Position numbers and translations under genes: made by a program. The notes below the pieces were generated by a model that did no database searches, had not been told where the DNA came from, and was given only the letters and a program-made list of their open reading frames with translations. A stretch of 64,000 nt of DNA from Amycolatopsis tolypomycina (GTDB lineage Bacteria > Actinomycetota > Actinomycetes > Mycobacteriales > Pseudonocardiaceae), in contig NZ_FNSO01000001.1 in NCBI RefSeq assembly GCF_900105945.1, forward strand, positions 62,001 through 126,000, given 5' to 3'. Below, piece after piece: positions 50,791 to 59,848 of the stretch (positions are counted from its first letter, which is position 1; each line of letters begins with the position of its first letter).

Positions 50791-51227
50791 GGCTCTACGC
50801 CGAGTCCGGCGTGAGCTGGGCGGCGATCGGCTGGGGCCCGGCGTTCGCACTGGTGGGCGCACTGGCGGAGCTGGCAACGGGCGGCCCGGTGCACGTGGTG
50901 GGCTGGCTGATGGTCGGGTTCGCGCTCTGCGTGATCACGATGCCGTGGGTGTACGCCCGCCGCCGGTTCCTGTCCCTGGAGGTGACGTCCGAGCAGCTGC
51001 GCCAGGGCCGCGAGAAGGTCCCGGCGGCGCAGATCGCATCGGTGACGGACGTCGGCGCACCGGTGGGCGCACGTGTCCTGGGCGGCGGGTGGTCGGTGCC
51101 GCGGAAGTACGACGAGCTGCCGGTGAAGCTCGCGGACGGCACGGTGGTGCTCGCGTGGGCGAAGGACGTGGAAGCCCTGCGGGACGCGCTGGACCGGCTC
51201 GTCCGGGCGACGCCGCGGGAAGCATGA
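50787..51227 (+). CDS. small membrane protein with PH-like tail
   Basis: A 146-residue protein that I cannot name. Two N-terminal hydrophobic segments (WAAIGWGPAFALVGALAELA, VVGWLMVGFALCVITMPWVY) are followed by a soluble beta-rich domain (RRRFLSLEVTSEQLRQGREK, DELPVKLADGTVVLAWAKDV) with a C-terminal helix, resembling bacterial PH-like domains in layout. The GTG start overlaps the preceding gene stop (GTGA). A further membrane-protein gene follows 13 bp later. Confidence 0.75.
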   Translation: MRLYAESGVSWAAIGWGPAFALVGALAELATGGPVHVVGWLMVGFALCVITMPWVYARRRFLSLEVTSEQLRQGREKVPAAQIASVTDVGAPVGARVLGGGWSVPRKYDELPVKLADGTVVLAWAKDVEALRDALDRLVRATPREA

Positions 51228-51240
51228 GAAAATCGGCACC

Positions 51241-51579
51241 GTGATCGACCTTCCGCAGCCCACCGGGGCCGAGCTCTGGCCGCCGGAAGAAGCCGGCCCC
51301 GCTGCCCGGCTGCACAAGCCGTGGCGGATGTTGGTCGCCGTGGTGGAGGTGCTGCTCGCCGTCGCCGCCGGGTGGGGCGCCTACGCCTGCTGGCGCTCCA
51401 GCGTCGCCACCGTCGTCACCACCACCGATGACGGTGCCGTGCTCGAGTCGCACCGGTACTTCGGGGGGATGCTCGTCGCCGCCATCGGGCTTGGGACCGT
51501 GGCCGCCCTGCTGCTCGTCGATGCGGTGCGTCAGCTCACGCTCGCCATCCGTGCGCGGAGTCCCAAGCCGAAGGCCTGA
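51241..51579 (+). CDS. hypothetical two-helix membrane protein
   Basis: A 112-residue protein with two predicted transmembrane helices (MLVAVVEVLLAVAAGWGAYA and GMLVAAIGLGTVAALLLVDA) separated by an extracytoplasmic loop of about 25 residues (WRSSVATVVTTTDDGAVLES). No family is recognised. The GTG start is 13 bp after the preceding gene, so it is probably the last gene of the hemB transcript. Confidence 0.7.
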   Translation: MIDLPQPTGAELWPPEEAGPAARLHKPWRMLVAVVEVLLAVAAGWGAYACWRSSVATVVTTTDDGAVLESHRYFGGMLVAAIGLGTVAALLLVDAVRQLTLAIRARSPKPKA

Positions 51580-51641
51580 TACACAGCTCGCGCACAGGCA
51601 ACCAACAGTCAATTGCTAAGCGGCGGCACGAAAGTTGCCGC

Positions 51642-52922
51642 ATGACGCGCGTGCGTGCCTCGAAGGCATGGGTGATCAACGGAGCTCTGGTCGTACTGCT
51701 GGCCGGGGCGGGATTCGGGATATACCAGGCATTCAGCCCCGAACCGAGCTCGGCGCAGGCGCAGTCGCGCAGCACCCCGGTGCGCCGGGCGACGGTCACC
51801 GAGACCGTCTCCGCCGCCGGGACGCTCGCCAGCAGCTACACCGGCGCTGCGAACTTCGCCACGGCAGGCAAGGTCACCTCGATCGATGTCAAGGTCGGTG
51901 ACGTCGTCAGCGCCGGGCAGAAGCTCGCCACCGTCGACAGCACCCAGGCGGCGAAACAGCTTCAAGTCGCGAAGGCCAACCTCGCCGTTGCGCAGGACGG
52001 CCTCGACACCGCCGAGACCGCCGAAGACACCCCGGCCACCGGCCAGAACAGCCAGAACGCGCAGACCAACGCGGCCAACAACGTCACCTCGGCCCAGGCC
52101 AAGCTCGATCAAGCCGAGCTGGACGTCCAGACCGCGCAGCAGGCGCTCGACAACACCGTGCTGTACGCCCCCGGCGCCGGCACGGTCACCGCCATCAACG
52201 GCGCCGTCGGGCAGCAGTCCTCCAGCGGCTCCGGCAGCTCCTCGGCCACGAGCCAGTCGTCCAGCGGCAGTGGCCAGGGCGGCCAAGGCTCGCAGAATTC
52301 CAGCGCCGCCGCGTCCAGCAGCACCAGCAGCTCCGGGTTCATCACCATCACGAACCTGACCGGCCTGGTCGTCAACACCTCCGTCGCGGAGATCGACGTC
52401 AGCAAGGTCAAGGCGGGCCAGAAGGCCACCGTGACGCTGAACGCGCTGCCGGACAAGCCGATCCAGGCCACCGTGTCGAGCGTCAACCTGACCCCGACCA
52501 CCAGCGGCAGCGTCGTCTCCTACGGCGCGCAGCTCGCGCTGGCCAGCCCGCCGGACGGGCTGCGGCCCGGCCAGTCGGCGAGCGTCGTCATCACCGTCGC
52601 CGAGGCGGACGACGCGCTGAGCGTGCCGGCCGCGGCCGTGCAGACCGTGGGCAGCACCAACCTCGTCACCGTGCAGGAAAACGGGCAGAACGTCACCCGC
52701 CAGGTGCAGGTCGGGCTGCGCGGCGAGTCGACGGTCCAGATCACCTCCGGGCTCACCGAAGGCGAGAACGTCGTGCTCACCGCGACCGCTTCGACCGGGA
52801 CCACCGGCGGCACCGGCCGCACGGGTGGCGGCACCGGCGGGTTCCCCGGCGGCGGGACCGGCGGCTTCCCGGGCGGCGGCCAGCGCGGCACCGGCGGCGG
52901 CGGGTTCGGCGGCCGCGGATGA
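51642..52922 (+). CDS. efflux periplasmic adaptor (MacA/HlyD-like)
   Basis: A 426-residue membrane-fusion protein. The N-terminal helix (VINGALVVLLAGAGFGIYQA) anchors it. A lipoyl-like half (GKVTSIDVKVGDVVSAGQKL) is followed by a helical hairpin (QLQVAKANLAVAQDGLDTAE) and the second half (LDNTVLYAPGAGTVTAINGA). A Ser/Gly-rich insert of about 45 residues (SSSGSGSSSATSQSSSGSGQ) interrupts the domain, and the last 50 residues are Gly-rich repeats. It works with the next two genes. ATG 51642 follows the previous gene by 62 bp and starts a new three- or four-gene operon. Confidence 0.87.
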   Translation: MTRVRASKAWVINGALVVLLAGAGFGIYQAFSPEPSSAQAQSRSTPVRRATVTETVSAAGTLASSYTGAANFATAGKVTSIDVKVGDVVSAGQKLATVDSTQAAKQLQVAKANLAVAQDGLDTAETAEDTPATGQNSQNAQTNAANNVTSAQAKLDQAELDVQTAQQALDNTVLYAPGAGTVTAINGAVGQQSSSGSGSSSATSQSSSGSGQGGQGSQNSSAAASSSTSSSGFITITNLTGLVVNTSVAEIDVSKVKAGQKATVTLNALPDKPIQATVSSVNLTPTTSGSVVSYGAQLALASPPDGLRPGQSASVVITVAEADDALSVPAAAVQTVGSTNLVTVQENGQNVTRQVQVGLRGESTVQITSGLTEGENVVLTATASTGTTGGTGRTGGGTGGFPGGGTGGFPGGGQRGTGGGGFGGRG

Positions 52923-53623
52923 ACCCGGTGATCGCGGTCTCCGCACTGCGCAAGACCTACGGCGACGGCGAGACGGCGGTGCACGCGCTGCGCGGCGTCG
53001 ACCTCACCGTGTGGCCCGGCGAGTACGTCGCCATCATGGGCGCGTCCGGCTCCGGCAAGTCCACGCTGCTGAACATGCTCGGCTGCCTCGACGTGCCGAC
53101 GTCCGGCCGGTACCTCCTCGACGGGTTCGGCGTCAGCAGGCTGAACGAACGGCAGCTGGCGTTGCTGCGCAACCGGAAGATCGGGTTCATCTTCCAGTCG
53201 TTCAACCTCGTGCCCCGGACGTCGGCTTTGTCCAATGTGGAACTCCCGCTGGTCTACAGTGGATTGAAGCGGTCGGAACGCCGCCGCCGCGCGCTCGCCG
53301 CGCTGGAGATGGTCGGGCTGTCCGATCGGGCCAAGCACCTCCCGAGCGAGCTCTCCGGCGGCCAGATCCAGCGCGTCGCGGTGGCGCGGGCGCTCGTCAC
53401 CGGGCCGGCGATGCTGCTCGCCGACGAGCCCACCGGCAACCTCGACCGGCGCAGCACCGAGGACGTCCTCGGCGTCTTCGACCGGCTCAACCGCCTCGGC
53501 CGCACCATCGTCGTCATCACGCACGAGGACGAGGTCGCCGAGCACGCGCACCGCGTCGTCCGGGTCGACGACGGGCTCATCGTGTCCGACGAGGTCACCC
53601 GCGCGGTGGGGGCGGTCTCGTGA
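52919..53623 (+). CDS. MacB-like ABC transporter ATP-binding protein
   Basis: A 234-residue ABC ATPase. Walker A is GASGSGKSTLLNMLG, the signature is LSGGQIQRVAVARAL, Walker B is MLLADEPTGNLDRRS and the switch His is in VITHEDE. The sequence is of the MacB/LolD class. ATG 52919 overlaps the adaptor stop and the permease start overlaps its own stop, both by 4 bp. Confidence 0.93.
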   Translation: MNPVIAVSALRKTYGDGETAVHALRGVDLTVWPGEYVAIMGASGSGKSTLLNMLGCLDVPTSGRYLLDGFGVSRLNERQLALLRNRKIGFIFQSFNLVPRTSALSNVELPLVYSGLKRSERRRRALAALEMVGLSDRAKHLPSELSGGQIQRVAVARALVTGPAMLLADEPTGNLDRRSTEDVLGVFDRLNRLGRTIVVITHEDEVAEHAHRVVRVDDGLIVSDEVTRAVGAVS

Positions 53624-54822
53624 ACGTCCTCGAAATCGTGCGGTTCGCCGTCCGCGGCCTCACCGCGAACAAGCTGCGCTCGGCCCTCACCACGCTCGGC
53701 ATCACCATCGGCGTCGCCGCGGTGATCCTGCTGGTCGCGGTGGGCAACGGCGCGTCGGCGGCCATCGCCGCCAGCATCCAGGGCCTCGGCACCAACGTCG
53801 TCAACGTCTCCCCGGCCCGCGGCGGCGGCCAGGGCGCCGCCGCGCGGCCGCTGACCGTGCAGGACGCGCACGCCCTCGTCGACCCCGTCGGCGCCCCGGA
53901 CGTCAAGGCCGCGTCCCCGGTGGTCAACACGACGGCCACCGCGACCTACGGGCAGACGTCCTACGACATCTCCAGCGTCGCCGGCACCGAGCCCGCGTAC
54001 TTCACCACGACCAACCGCGAGCTCGCCCAGGGGCAGCTGTTCACCAGCGAGGACGTCACGGCCGCGCGCAAGGTCGTCGTGCTCGGCCCGACGACGGCGG
54101 AGTCGATCTTCGGCAGTACCGACCCGGTCGGCAAGAACGTCCTGCTGAACAGCATCCAGTTCACCGTGATCGGGGTGCTCCAGGCCAAGGGCAGCACCGG
54201 CCTGCAGAACGCCGACGACGTCGCCATCGCGCCGATCTCGGCGGTGCAGAACTCCCTCGCCGGGTACGGCAGCCTCAGCCAGATCGCCGTCCAGGCCACC
54301 AGCGCCGACTCCGTCTCGCTGGCCCAGTCCGAGATCACCGCCATCCTCAACGCCCGCCACGGCATCCGGCTCGGCGGCACCCCGGACTACCAGATCCAGA
54401 ACTCGGAACAGCTCCTGGCGACCCGGACGTCGGCGACCGAGACGTTCACCGTGCTGCTGGCCGCGGTCGCGGCGATCTCGCTGCTCGTCGGCGGCATCGG
54501 CGTCACCAACATCATGCTCGTCACGGTCACCGAGCGGATCCGCGAGATCGGCATCCGCAAGGCCATCGGCGCCCCGCGCTCGGCCATCCTCGGCCAGTTC
54601 CTCGCCGAGGCGACCATGCTCAGCCTGTTCGGCGGGCTGCTCGGCGTCGCCATCGGGCTGATCGGCAGCCGGTTCACCATCTCCGGGATCAAACCCGTCA
54701 TCGTGCCCTCGTCGATCCTGCTCGCCTTCGCGGTGTCCGCACTGATCGGGCTGTTCTTCGGCAGCTTCCCGGCGAACCGGGCCGCCAAACTGAGGCCCAT
54801 CGAGGCCCTGCGTCACGAATAA
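53620..54822 (+). CDS. MacB-like ABC transporter permease
   Basis: A 400-residue MacB-type permease. The N-terminal helix LRSALTTLGITIGVAAVILLV is followed by a large extracytoplasmic domain (about 45-270) and three C-terminal helices, with the coupling motif REIGIRKAIGAPRSAILGQF and the end FPANRAAKLRPIEALRHE. It is the second such transporter in the window; unlike that at 17.8 kb its adaptor lacks a peptidoglycan-binding domain. The substrate is unknown. Confidence 0.92.
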   Translation: MNVLEIVRFAVRGLTANKLRSALTTLGITIGVAAVILLVAVGNGASAAIAASIQGLGTNVVNVSPARGGGQGAAARPLTVQDAHALVDPVGAPDVKAASPVVNTTATATYGQTSYDISSVAGTEPAYFTTTNRELAQGQLFTSEDVTAARKVVVLGPTTAESIFGSTDPVGKNVLLNSIQFTVIGVLQAKGSTGLQNADDVAIAPISAVQNSLAGYGSLSQIAVQATSADSVSLAQSEITAILNARHGIRLGGTPDYQIQNSEQLLATRTSATETFTVLLAAVAAISLLVGGIGVTNIMLVTVTERIREIGIRKAIGAPRSAILGQFLAEATMLSLFGGLLGVAIGLIGSRFTISGIKPVIVPSSILLAFAVSALIGLFFGSFPANRAAKLRPIEALRHE

Positions 54823-54831
54823 GGAGTCCCC

Positions 54832-55380
54832 ATGTCTTCCTCCGCCGACCCGGCACTTTCACGTGAAAGTGGCGCCTTGGAGCCGACCGCGGAACAGATC
54901 GTCGCCAGCCCGGCCGTCGACGGTGATCTGAACGCCGAGATGCGCCGCGCCGCCAAGCCGTTCTCTCGCACCACGCTGGTGCTGGCCGGGCTGGTCGTGT
55001 TCGCGATCGCGTTCGGCGGCGGTGCCTGGACGCACGCGGCGTTCGGTTCGTCCACCCCGGCTCGGCAGACCGGCGGCACGCAGGCTCGGGCACAGGGCGG
55101 GACCGGTCAGCAGGCCGGTGCCGGCCAGCAGGGCGGTGGGTTCCGCGGCGGCCGCGGCACCACGGGCACGGTCGACCACGTCGACGGCACCACCGTCTAC
55201 GTCAAGACCGCACAGGGCGCCGACGTCAAGGTGTCCACATCGGACTCGACGGCCGTCGGGGTCACCCAGCAGGGCAAGCTGTCGGACCTCAAGCCGGGCG
55301 CGACGGTCGTCGTCCAGGGCCAGGCGGGCAGCGACGGCACGGTGGCCGCGCAGAGCATCACCCAGGAGGCCGGGCGCTAG
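54832..55380 (+). CDS. DUF5666-like single-pass membrane protein
   Basis: A 182-residue protein: a cytosolic N terminus of about 45 residues, one helix ([20 protein letters not shown], about 45-65), a Gly/Gln-rich linker and a C-terminal beta domain resembling DUF5666 ([40 protein letters not shown]). It lies 9 bp after the permease and is probably an accessory part of the export system. Codons 8-13 (A-L-S-R-E-S) come from a copy of the CACGTG palindrome family. Its last 4 bp overlap the convergent TspO gene. Confidence 0.78.
   Translation: MSSSADPALSRESGALEPTAEQIVASPAVDGDLNAEMRRAAKPFSRTTLVLAGLVVFAIAFGGGAWTHAAFGSSTPARQTGGTQARAQGGTGQQAGAGQQGGGFRGGRGTTGTVDHVDGTTVYVKTAQGADVKVSTSDSTAVGVTQQGKLSDLKPGATVVVQGQAGSDGTVAAQSITQEAGR
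54854..54871. repeat. CACGTG-family palindrome inside a coding gene (copy 2)
   Basis: The perfect 16-bp palindrome ACTTTCACGTGAAAGT at 54855-54870, with one extra pair on each side, lies at codons 8-13 of the DUF5666-like gene and is read A-L-S-R-E-S-G. The reading frame is the same one used by the copy at 40613. Confidence 0.85.
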
Positions 55381-55853
55381 TTGAGGACGACGACCGCGGT
55401 GTTGAGGGCCGTCGCGAACAGGATCCAGCCGAGGTAGGGCACCAGGAGCGCGGCGGCGGCCTTCGACCGGCGGCCGAACAGCACGATCGTCACCACCACG
55501 ACGGCGTCGAGCAGCACGATGTCGGCCAGCGCGAGCCCGGCCGCGCGGCCCTCGAAGAACAGCGGCGTCCAGAGCAGGTTGAACAGCAGGCCGATGCCGT
55601 AGACGGCGAACCCGCGGGTCTCGCCGTCCGTGCGCCAGTACAGCCAGCCGGCCACCGCGATGGTGATGTACAGCACTGTCCACACCGGACCGAACACGGA
55701 CGCGGGCGGGGCCCACGGCGGCTGCTCGAGCCGGGCGTAGACCTCCTTCGCCGACGTCGCGGCCAGGCCGCCGACCACGGCCACCACGGCGACGACGCCC
55801 AGGAAGCCGGCCAGCATGAGCCACTGGTTGCGGTGCGGGGCGCGTTCGGTCAC
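55377..55853 (-). CDS. TspO/MBR-family tryptophan-rich sensory protein
   Basis: A 158-residue five-helix membrane protein of the TspO/PBR family, which binds porphyrins. The family signature is [20 protein letters not shown] with the Trp/Pro pattern, followed by [20 protein letters not shown]. Its place beside hemL fits a role in tetrapyrrole handling or porphyrin degradation. GTG 55853 has a GGGAGG 10 nt upstream; ATG 55886 would add 11 residues. It is divergent from hemL (60-bp gap) and convergent with the DUF5666-like gene (4-bp overlap). Confidence 0.87.
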   Translation of the reverse strand: MTERAPHRNQWLMLAGFLGVVAVVAVVGGLAATSAKEVYARLEQPPWAPPASVFGPVWTVLYITIAVAGWLYWRTDGETRGFAVYGIGLLFNLLWTPLFFEGRAAGLALADIVLLDAVVVVTIVLFGRRSKAAAALLVPYLGWILFATALNTAVVVLN

Positions 55854-55913
55854 CGGCTGTTTCCCTCCCGGGCGGCTGCCCGCCATCCTAGGCGGGTTTG
55901 GTTGACTGGACCC

Positions 55914-57215
55914 GTGAGCACTGGAACCGAGCAGTCCAAGGCATGGTTCGACCGCGCGAAGACGGCCATCCCGGGTGGGGTGAACTCGCCGGTCCGGGCC
56001 TTCAACTCGGTGGGCGGCACGCCCCGGTTCATGGTCCGCGGCGAGGGCCCGCACCTGTGGGACGCCGACGGCAACCGCTACGTCGACCTGGTGTCGTCCT
56101 GGGGCCCGATGATCCTGGGCCACGCGCACCCGGCGGTCGTCGAGGCGGCGCGCACGGCGGCGACGTCCGGCCTGTCGTTCGGCACGCCGACCATCGGCGA
56201 GGTCGAGCTGGCCGAGGAGATCATCGGCCGGGTCGAACCCGTCGAACGGGTCCGGCTGGTCAACTCCGGCACCGAGGCCACCATGAGCGCGATCCGGCTG
56301 GCCAGGGGGTTCACCGGCCGGTCGAAGATCGTGAAGTTCGCCGGGTGTTACCACGGTCACGTCGACGCGCTGCTCGCCCAGGCCGGCTCCGGCGTCGCGA
56401 CGCTGGGGCTGCCGACGTCGCCCGGTGTCACCGGTGCGCAGGCCGCGGACACGCTGGTGCTGCCCTACAACGACCTCGACGCCGTCCGGAAATCCTTTGT
56501 GGACAACCCGGGCGAGATCGCCGCGGTGATCACCGAGGCGGCGGCCGGGAACATGGGCGCGGTCGCCCCGGCCGAGGGCTTCAACGCGGGGCTGCGGGAG
56601 CTCGCCCACGAGCACGGCGCGCTGCTCATCATGGACGAGGTGATGACCGGGTTCCGCGTCTCGCACGCGGGCTGGTTCGGCCTCGACGGCGTGGCCGGTG
56701 ACCTCTACACGTTCGGCAAGGTGATGTCCGGCGGGCTGCCGGCGGCGGCCTTCGGCGGCCGCGCCGACGTGATGGCCAAGCTCGCCCCGGGCGGGCCGGT
56801 CTACCAGGCCGGGACGCTGTCCGGGAACCCCGTCGCGGTGGCCACGGGCCTGGCGACGCTGCGCGCGGCCGACCACGCCGTGTACGCGGCGCTGGACGCC
56901 AACGCGAAGCGGCTCGGCAACCTCTTCCACGCCGCGCTGAGCGAAGCCGGCGTCGCGCACAACGTCCAGTACGCGGGCAACCTGGTGAGCGTGTTCTTCG
57001 GCGAGGCGCCGGTCCGCGACTACGCCGGCGCGCAGGCGTCGGAGACTTGGCGCTTCCCGGCGTTCTTCCACGCGCTGCTCGACGGAGGCGTGTACGCGCC
57101 GCCGAGCGCGTACGAGGCCTGGTTCGTCAACGCGGCCATGGACGACGAAGCGTTCTCCGTGATCGAAGCCGCGCTGCCCGCCGCGGCGCGCGCGGCGGCG
57201 GAGGCGGTTCAGTGA
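55914..57215 (+). CDS. hemL: glutamate-1-semialdehyde 2,1-aminomutase
   Basis: A 433-residue PLP enzyme that converts glutamate-1-semialdehyde to 5-aminolevulinate. [20 protein letters not shown] and [20 protein letters not shown] start the protein; [14 protein letters not shown] binds PLP phosphate, and the PLP Lys is in [19 protein letters not shown]. It is the second C5-pathway step, after HemA. GTG 55914 fits the conserved N terminus. The phosphatase gene overlaps its stop by 4 bp, beginning a coupled chain with resA. Confidence 0.96.
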   Translation: MSTGTEQSKAWFDRAKTAIPGGVNSPVRAFNSVGGTPRFMVRGEGPHLWDADGNRYVDLVSSWGPMILGHAHPAVVEAARTAATSGLSFGTPTIGEVELAEEIIGRVEPVERVRLVNSGTEATMSAIRLARGFTGRSKIVKFAGCYHGHVDALLAQAGSGVATLGLPTSPGVTGAQAADTLVLPYNDLDAVRKSFVDNPGEIAAVITEAAAGNMGAVAPAEGFNAGLRELAHEHGALLIMDEVMTGFRVSHAGWFGLDGVAGDLYTFGKVMSGGLPAAAFGGRADVMAKLAPGGPVYQAGTLSGNPVAVATGLATLRAADHAVYAALDANAKRLGNLFHAALSEAGVAHNVQYAGNLVSVFFGEAPVRDYAGAQASETWRFPAFFHALLDGGVYAPPSAYEAWFVNAAMDDEAFSVIEAALPAAARAAAEAVQ

Positions 57216-57838
57216 CCACCGTCGTCCACATGCTGCGCCACGGCGAAGTGCACAACCCGTCGAAGATCCTCTACGGCCGCCTGCCGGGCTACCGGCTCTC
57301 CGAGCGCGGGCAGCGGCAGGCGCTGACGGTCGCCGAGGCCGTCGCCGGCCACGACCTCGTGCACGTCGTCGCCTCGCCGCTGCAGCGGGCGCAGGAGACG
57401 GCGGGCCCGATCGCCGCCGCGCACCGGCTCGACATCGCGACCGACGAGGGCCTGATCGAGGCCGACAACCAGTTCGAGGGCCTGCACGTGGCGGTCGGCG
57501 ACGGTGCGCTCCGGGAGCCGAAGCACTGGCCGAAGCTGGTCAACCCGTTCAAGCCGTCGTGGGGCGAGCCCTACCTCGAGATCGCGCACCGGATGCTCGG
57601 CGCGGTCCACCGGGCGCGCGAGGCGGCGGAGGGCCACGAGGCGCTGTGCGTGTCGCACCAGCTGCCGATCTGGACGCTCCGGCGGTTCCTCGAGGGCAAG
57701 CGCCTGTGGCACGACCCGCGCCGCCGCCAGTGCTCGCTGGCGTCGCTGACCAGCCTGGTCTTCGACGGCGACGAGCTGCGCGAGATCGTCTACAGCGAGC
57801 CCGCGGGCACCACCGACCCGAAGGTGACCGGCGCATGA
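57212..57838 (+). CDS. histidine phosphatase-family protein (Rv0525-like)
   Basis: A 208-residue histidine phosphatase. The catalytic motif [20 protein letters not shown] carries the nucleophilic His near residue 10; the second His is in [16 protein letters not shown]. It is equivalent to Rv0525 between hemL and the cytochrome c genes. The substrate is unknown. GTG overlaps the hemL stop by 4 bp and resA overlaps its own stop by 4 bp. Confidence 0.87.
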   Translation: MTTVVHMLRHGEVHNPSKILYGRLPGYRLSERGQRQALTVAEAVAGHDLVHVVASPLQRAQETAGPIAAAHRLDIATDEGLIEADNQFEGLHVAVGDGALREPKHWPKLVNPFKPSWGEPYLEIAHRMLGAVHRAREAAEGHEALCVSHQLPIWTLRRFLEGKRLWHDPRRRQCSLASLTSLVFDGDELREIVYSEPAGTTDPKVTGA

Positions 57839-58398
57839 AACGGCTGGTCACCGGCCTGGTCGCGGCGCTCGCCCTGGCGGGCTGCAGCACGGGCAAGGAC
57901 GCCGTGGTGCAGGGGAGCAGCTTCAGCTTCGTCTCCCCGGGCGGCCAGGTCGACATCACCTACGACGTCGCCCAGCGCCAGACGGCCCCGGTCCTCGCGG
58001 GCGAGGACCTGATGAACGAGGGCAAGCAGCTGTCGCTGGCCGACTTCGGCGGCAAGGTCGTGGTGCTGAACCTGTGGGGCCAGTGGTGCGGGCCGTGCCG
58101 CACGGAGGCGCCGGAGATGGAGTCGCTGGCCAAGCAGGGTGTGCAGGTGGTGGGCATCGACGTCCGCGACCCGGCCCGCGAGGTGGCCCAGGACTTCGTG
58201 CGCGACCGGCAGCTGACGTTCCCGTCGATCTACGACCCGGACGGCCGGGTGCTGCTCAAGCTCAGCGGCTACCCGCGCAACATCATCCCGTCGACGATCG
58301 TGCTGGACAAGCAGCACCGGGTGGCCGCGGTGTTCCTGCGGCCGGTGCTGGCCCAGGACGTGCTGCCGGTCGTGCAGCGGCTGGCTGCGGAAGCCTGA
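57835..58398 (+). CDS. resA: ResA/TlpA-like thiol-disulfide lipoprotein
   Basis: A 187-residue lipoprotein: [20 protein letters not shown] has a lipobox with Cys17. The thioredoxin fold carries the redox motif LWGQWCGPCRTEAPEMESLA. In system II it reduces the haem-binding Cys of apocytochrome c outside the membrane, using electrons from CcdA. It is equivalent to Rv0526. An intrinsic terminator follows 19 bp after the stop, which separates it from ccdA, unlike the usual continuous operon. Confidence 0.9.
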   Translation: MKRLVTGLVAALALAGCSTGKDAVVQGSSFSFVSPGGQVDITYDVAQRQTAPVLAGEDLMNEGKQLSLADFGGKVVVLNLWGQWCGPCRTEAPEMESLAKQGVQVVGIDVRDPAREVAQDFVRDRQLTFPSIYDPDGRVLLKLSGYPRNIIPSTIVLDKQHRVAAVFLRPVLAQDVLPVVQRLAAEA

Positions 58399-58417
58399 CC
58401 GCACCTGGCGGAGCTTT

Positions 58418-58448
58418 TGCCGGTTTTTAACCGGCACGGGTGATTTTT
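58418..58448 (+). terminator. rho-independent terminator after resA
   Basis: A perfect 8-bp stem (TGCCGGTT at 58418-58425, AACCGGCA at 58429-58436) with a TTT loop is followed after 7 nt by TTTTT. This is the only hairpin in the window with a clear T-run. Confidence 0.7.
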
Positions 58449-58494
58449 CGGCTAGGTTTTCCCTTGATCATTTTGCCGGACCAAGGGGGAACCC

Positions 58495-58866
58495 ATGCTG
58501 AAGAAGATCGCTGCCACCGCGCTGGTCGCGGGGGCTGCCACCGTGCTCGTGCCGACGGCCGCGTTCGCCTCGGCGAGCGGGTGCAACGCGGGCACCTGCA
58601 TCGGCGTCGAGGGCCAGAGCCTGCGCGTCGAGGCGATCACCGCCGACTCGCTGTCGGGCTACGGCTTCTACGGCCACTACCACATCTACGGCGGCGGCAT
58701 CGACACCAACAGCTCGACGGGCAACTGGACACCCGGCCTCGGCTGGACCATCTACCCGCGGCGTGACCTGCCGAACGGTTCGGTCCTCTGCGTCGAAGCC
58801 TGGGTGAAGAACGCCGACGGCGGCCACTCCCTGCGCGGCCGGCCGTGCGTCGAGGTGCGCTTCTGA
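58495..58866 (+). CDS. small secreted protein of unknown family
   Basis: A 123-residue secreted protein. The signal peptide MLKKIAATALVAGAATVLVP ends near AFA-SA. The mature part of about 95 residues has four Cys (SGCNAGTCIG, VLCVEAW, GRPCVEV) that can form two disulfides and a beta-rich pattern with YGFYGHYHIYGGG and WTPGLGWTIYPR. I do not recognise the family; it resembles other small Amycolatopsis secreted proteins. It has its own terminator upstream (after resA) and an R30 module downstream, so it is an independent insertion in the cytochrome c gene block. Confidence 0.75.
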   Translation: MLKKIAATALVAGAATVLVPTAAFASASGCNAGTCIGVEGQSLRVEAITADSLSGYGFYGHYHIYGGGIDTNSSTGNWTPGLGWTIYPRRDLPNGSVLCVEAWVKNADGGHSLRGRPCVEVRF

Positions 58867-58884
58867 TCGTCCCGGCACCCGAAG

Positions 58885-58967
58885 CGCCCCAATGTGGCGT
58901 TGGTTGCGTTCAACGCACCGAACGCCACATTGGGTGCGCTGGACGCACCGAACGCCACATTGGGGCG
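58885..58967. repeat. R30 palindromic repeat module, copy C
   Basis: Outer arms of 17 bp, perfect: CGCCCCAATGTGGCGTT at 58885-58901 and its complement at 58951-58967. Unit starts at 58891, 58921 and 58951 keep the 30-bp period; the first unit is direct and the next two are inverted. It begins 19 bp after the stop of the secreted-protein gene and lies about 100 bp before ccdA. Confidence 0.85.
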
Positions 58968-59074
58968 TTTGGCCGGCGCCGCGGCCGGGACCAAGGTCCT
59001 GATCTGCTGTGACCGAGGTCCTGTGAAGCGGCCCCGGCGTTCTCACCGGGACCTCACTGCCTACCCTCAACGGG

Positions 59075-59848
59075 GTGAACTCCGTGACCGAGCTGGCGAT
59101 CTCCGGACCGCTGCTGCTCGCCGCGGGCGTCGCGCTGCTGGCCGGCGCCGTCTCCTTCGCCTCGCCGTGCGTGGTGCCGCTGGTGCCGGGCTACCTCGCC
59201 TACCTCGCCGCGCTCGTCGGGGCCGAGGCGCCCGCCGTCCGCGCCGACGAAGAACGCAAGCAGGGCCGGTGGGCCGTCGTCGGGGCCGCGCTGCTGTTCG
59301 TGCTCGGGTTCACCGTCGTGTTCGTCGCCACGCTGGGCACCCTCGTCTGGCTGACCGCGACCCTCACCCTCAACCAGGACCTGCTGCAGCGCCTCGGCGG
59401 GGTCCTCACCATCGCCATGGCCCTGGTGTTCATCGGCTGGATCCCCGGCCTGCAGCGCGAGGTCCGCTCGCACCACGTGCCCCGCGGCGGCGTGTGGAGC
59501 GCCCCGCTGCTCGGCGCGATCTTCGGGCTCGGCTGGACGCCCTGCATCGGCCCGACCCTGTCCGCGGTCATGACGCTGGCCAGCGCCACCGGCGGCGCCG
59601 AGGCCCGCGGCTACCTGCTGATCGCCGTCTACTGCCTCGGCCTCGGGCTGCCGTTCCTGCTCATCGCGCTCGGCGCCCGCTGGGCCGTGCGCGCCACCGA
59701 CTGGGTCCGCCGGCACGGCCGCCAGGTGCAGGTCTTCGGCGGCGTGCTGCTGCTGATCGTCGGCCTCCTGCTGGTCACCGGCGTCTGGGGAGATCTGATG
59801 GGCTGGCTCCGCAACGAGTTCGTCGTCGACCTGAAGCTGCCGCTGTGA
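59075..59848 (+). CDS. ccdA: cytochrome c biogenesis protein CcdA
   Basis: A 257-residue six-helix membrane protein that carries electrons from cytosolic thioredoxin to ResA. The two redox Cys are in FASPCVVPLVPGYLAYLAAL and GLGWTPCIGPTL. GTG 59075 is chosen; GTG 59087 is possible. It is equivalent to Rv0527. resB overlaps its stop by 4 bp. A new promoter is expected between the R30 module and this gene. Confidence 0.93.
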   Translation: MNSVTELAISGPLLLAAGVALLAGAVSFASPCVVPLVPGYLAYLAALVGAEAPAVRADEERKQGRWAVVGAALLFVLGFTVVFVATLGTLVWLTATLTLNQDLLQRLGGVLTIAMALVFIGWIPGLQREVRSHHVPRGGVWSAPLLGAIFGLGWTPCIGPTLSAVMTLASATGGAEARGYLLIAVYCLGLGLPFLLIALGARWAVRATDWVRRHGRQVQVFGGVLLLIVGLLLVTGVWGDLMGWLRNEFVVDLKLPL

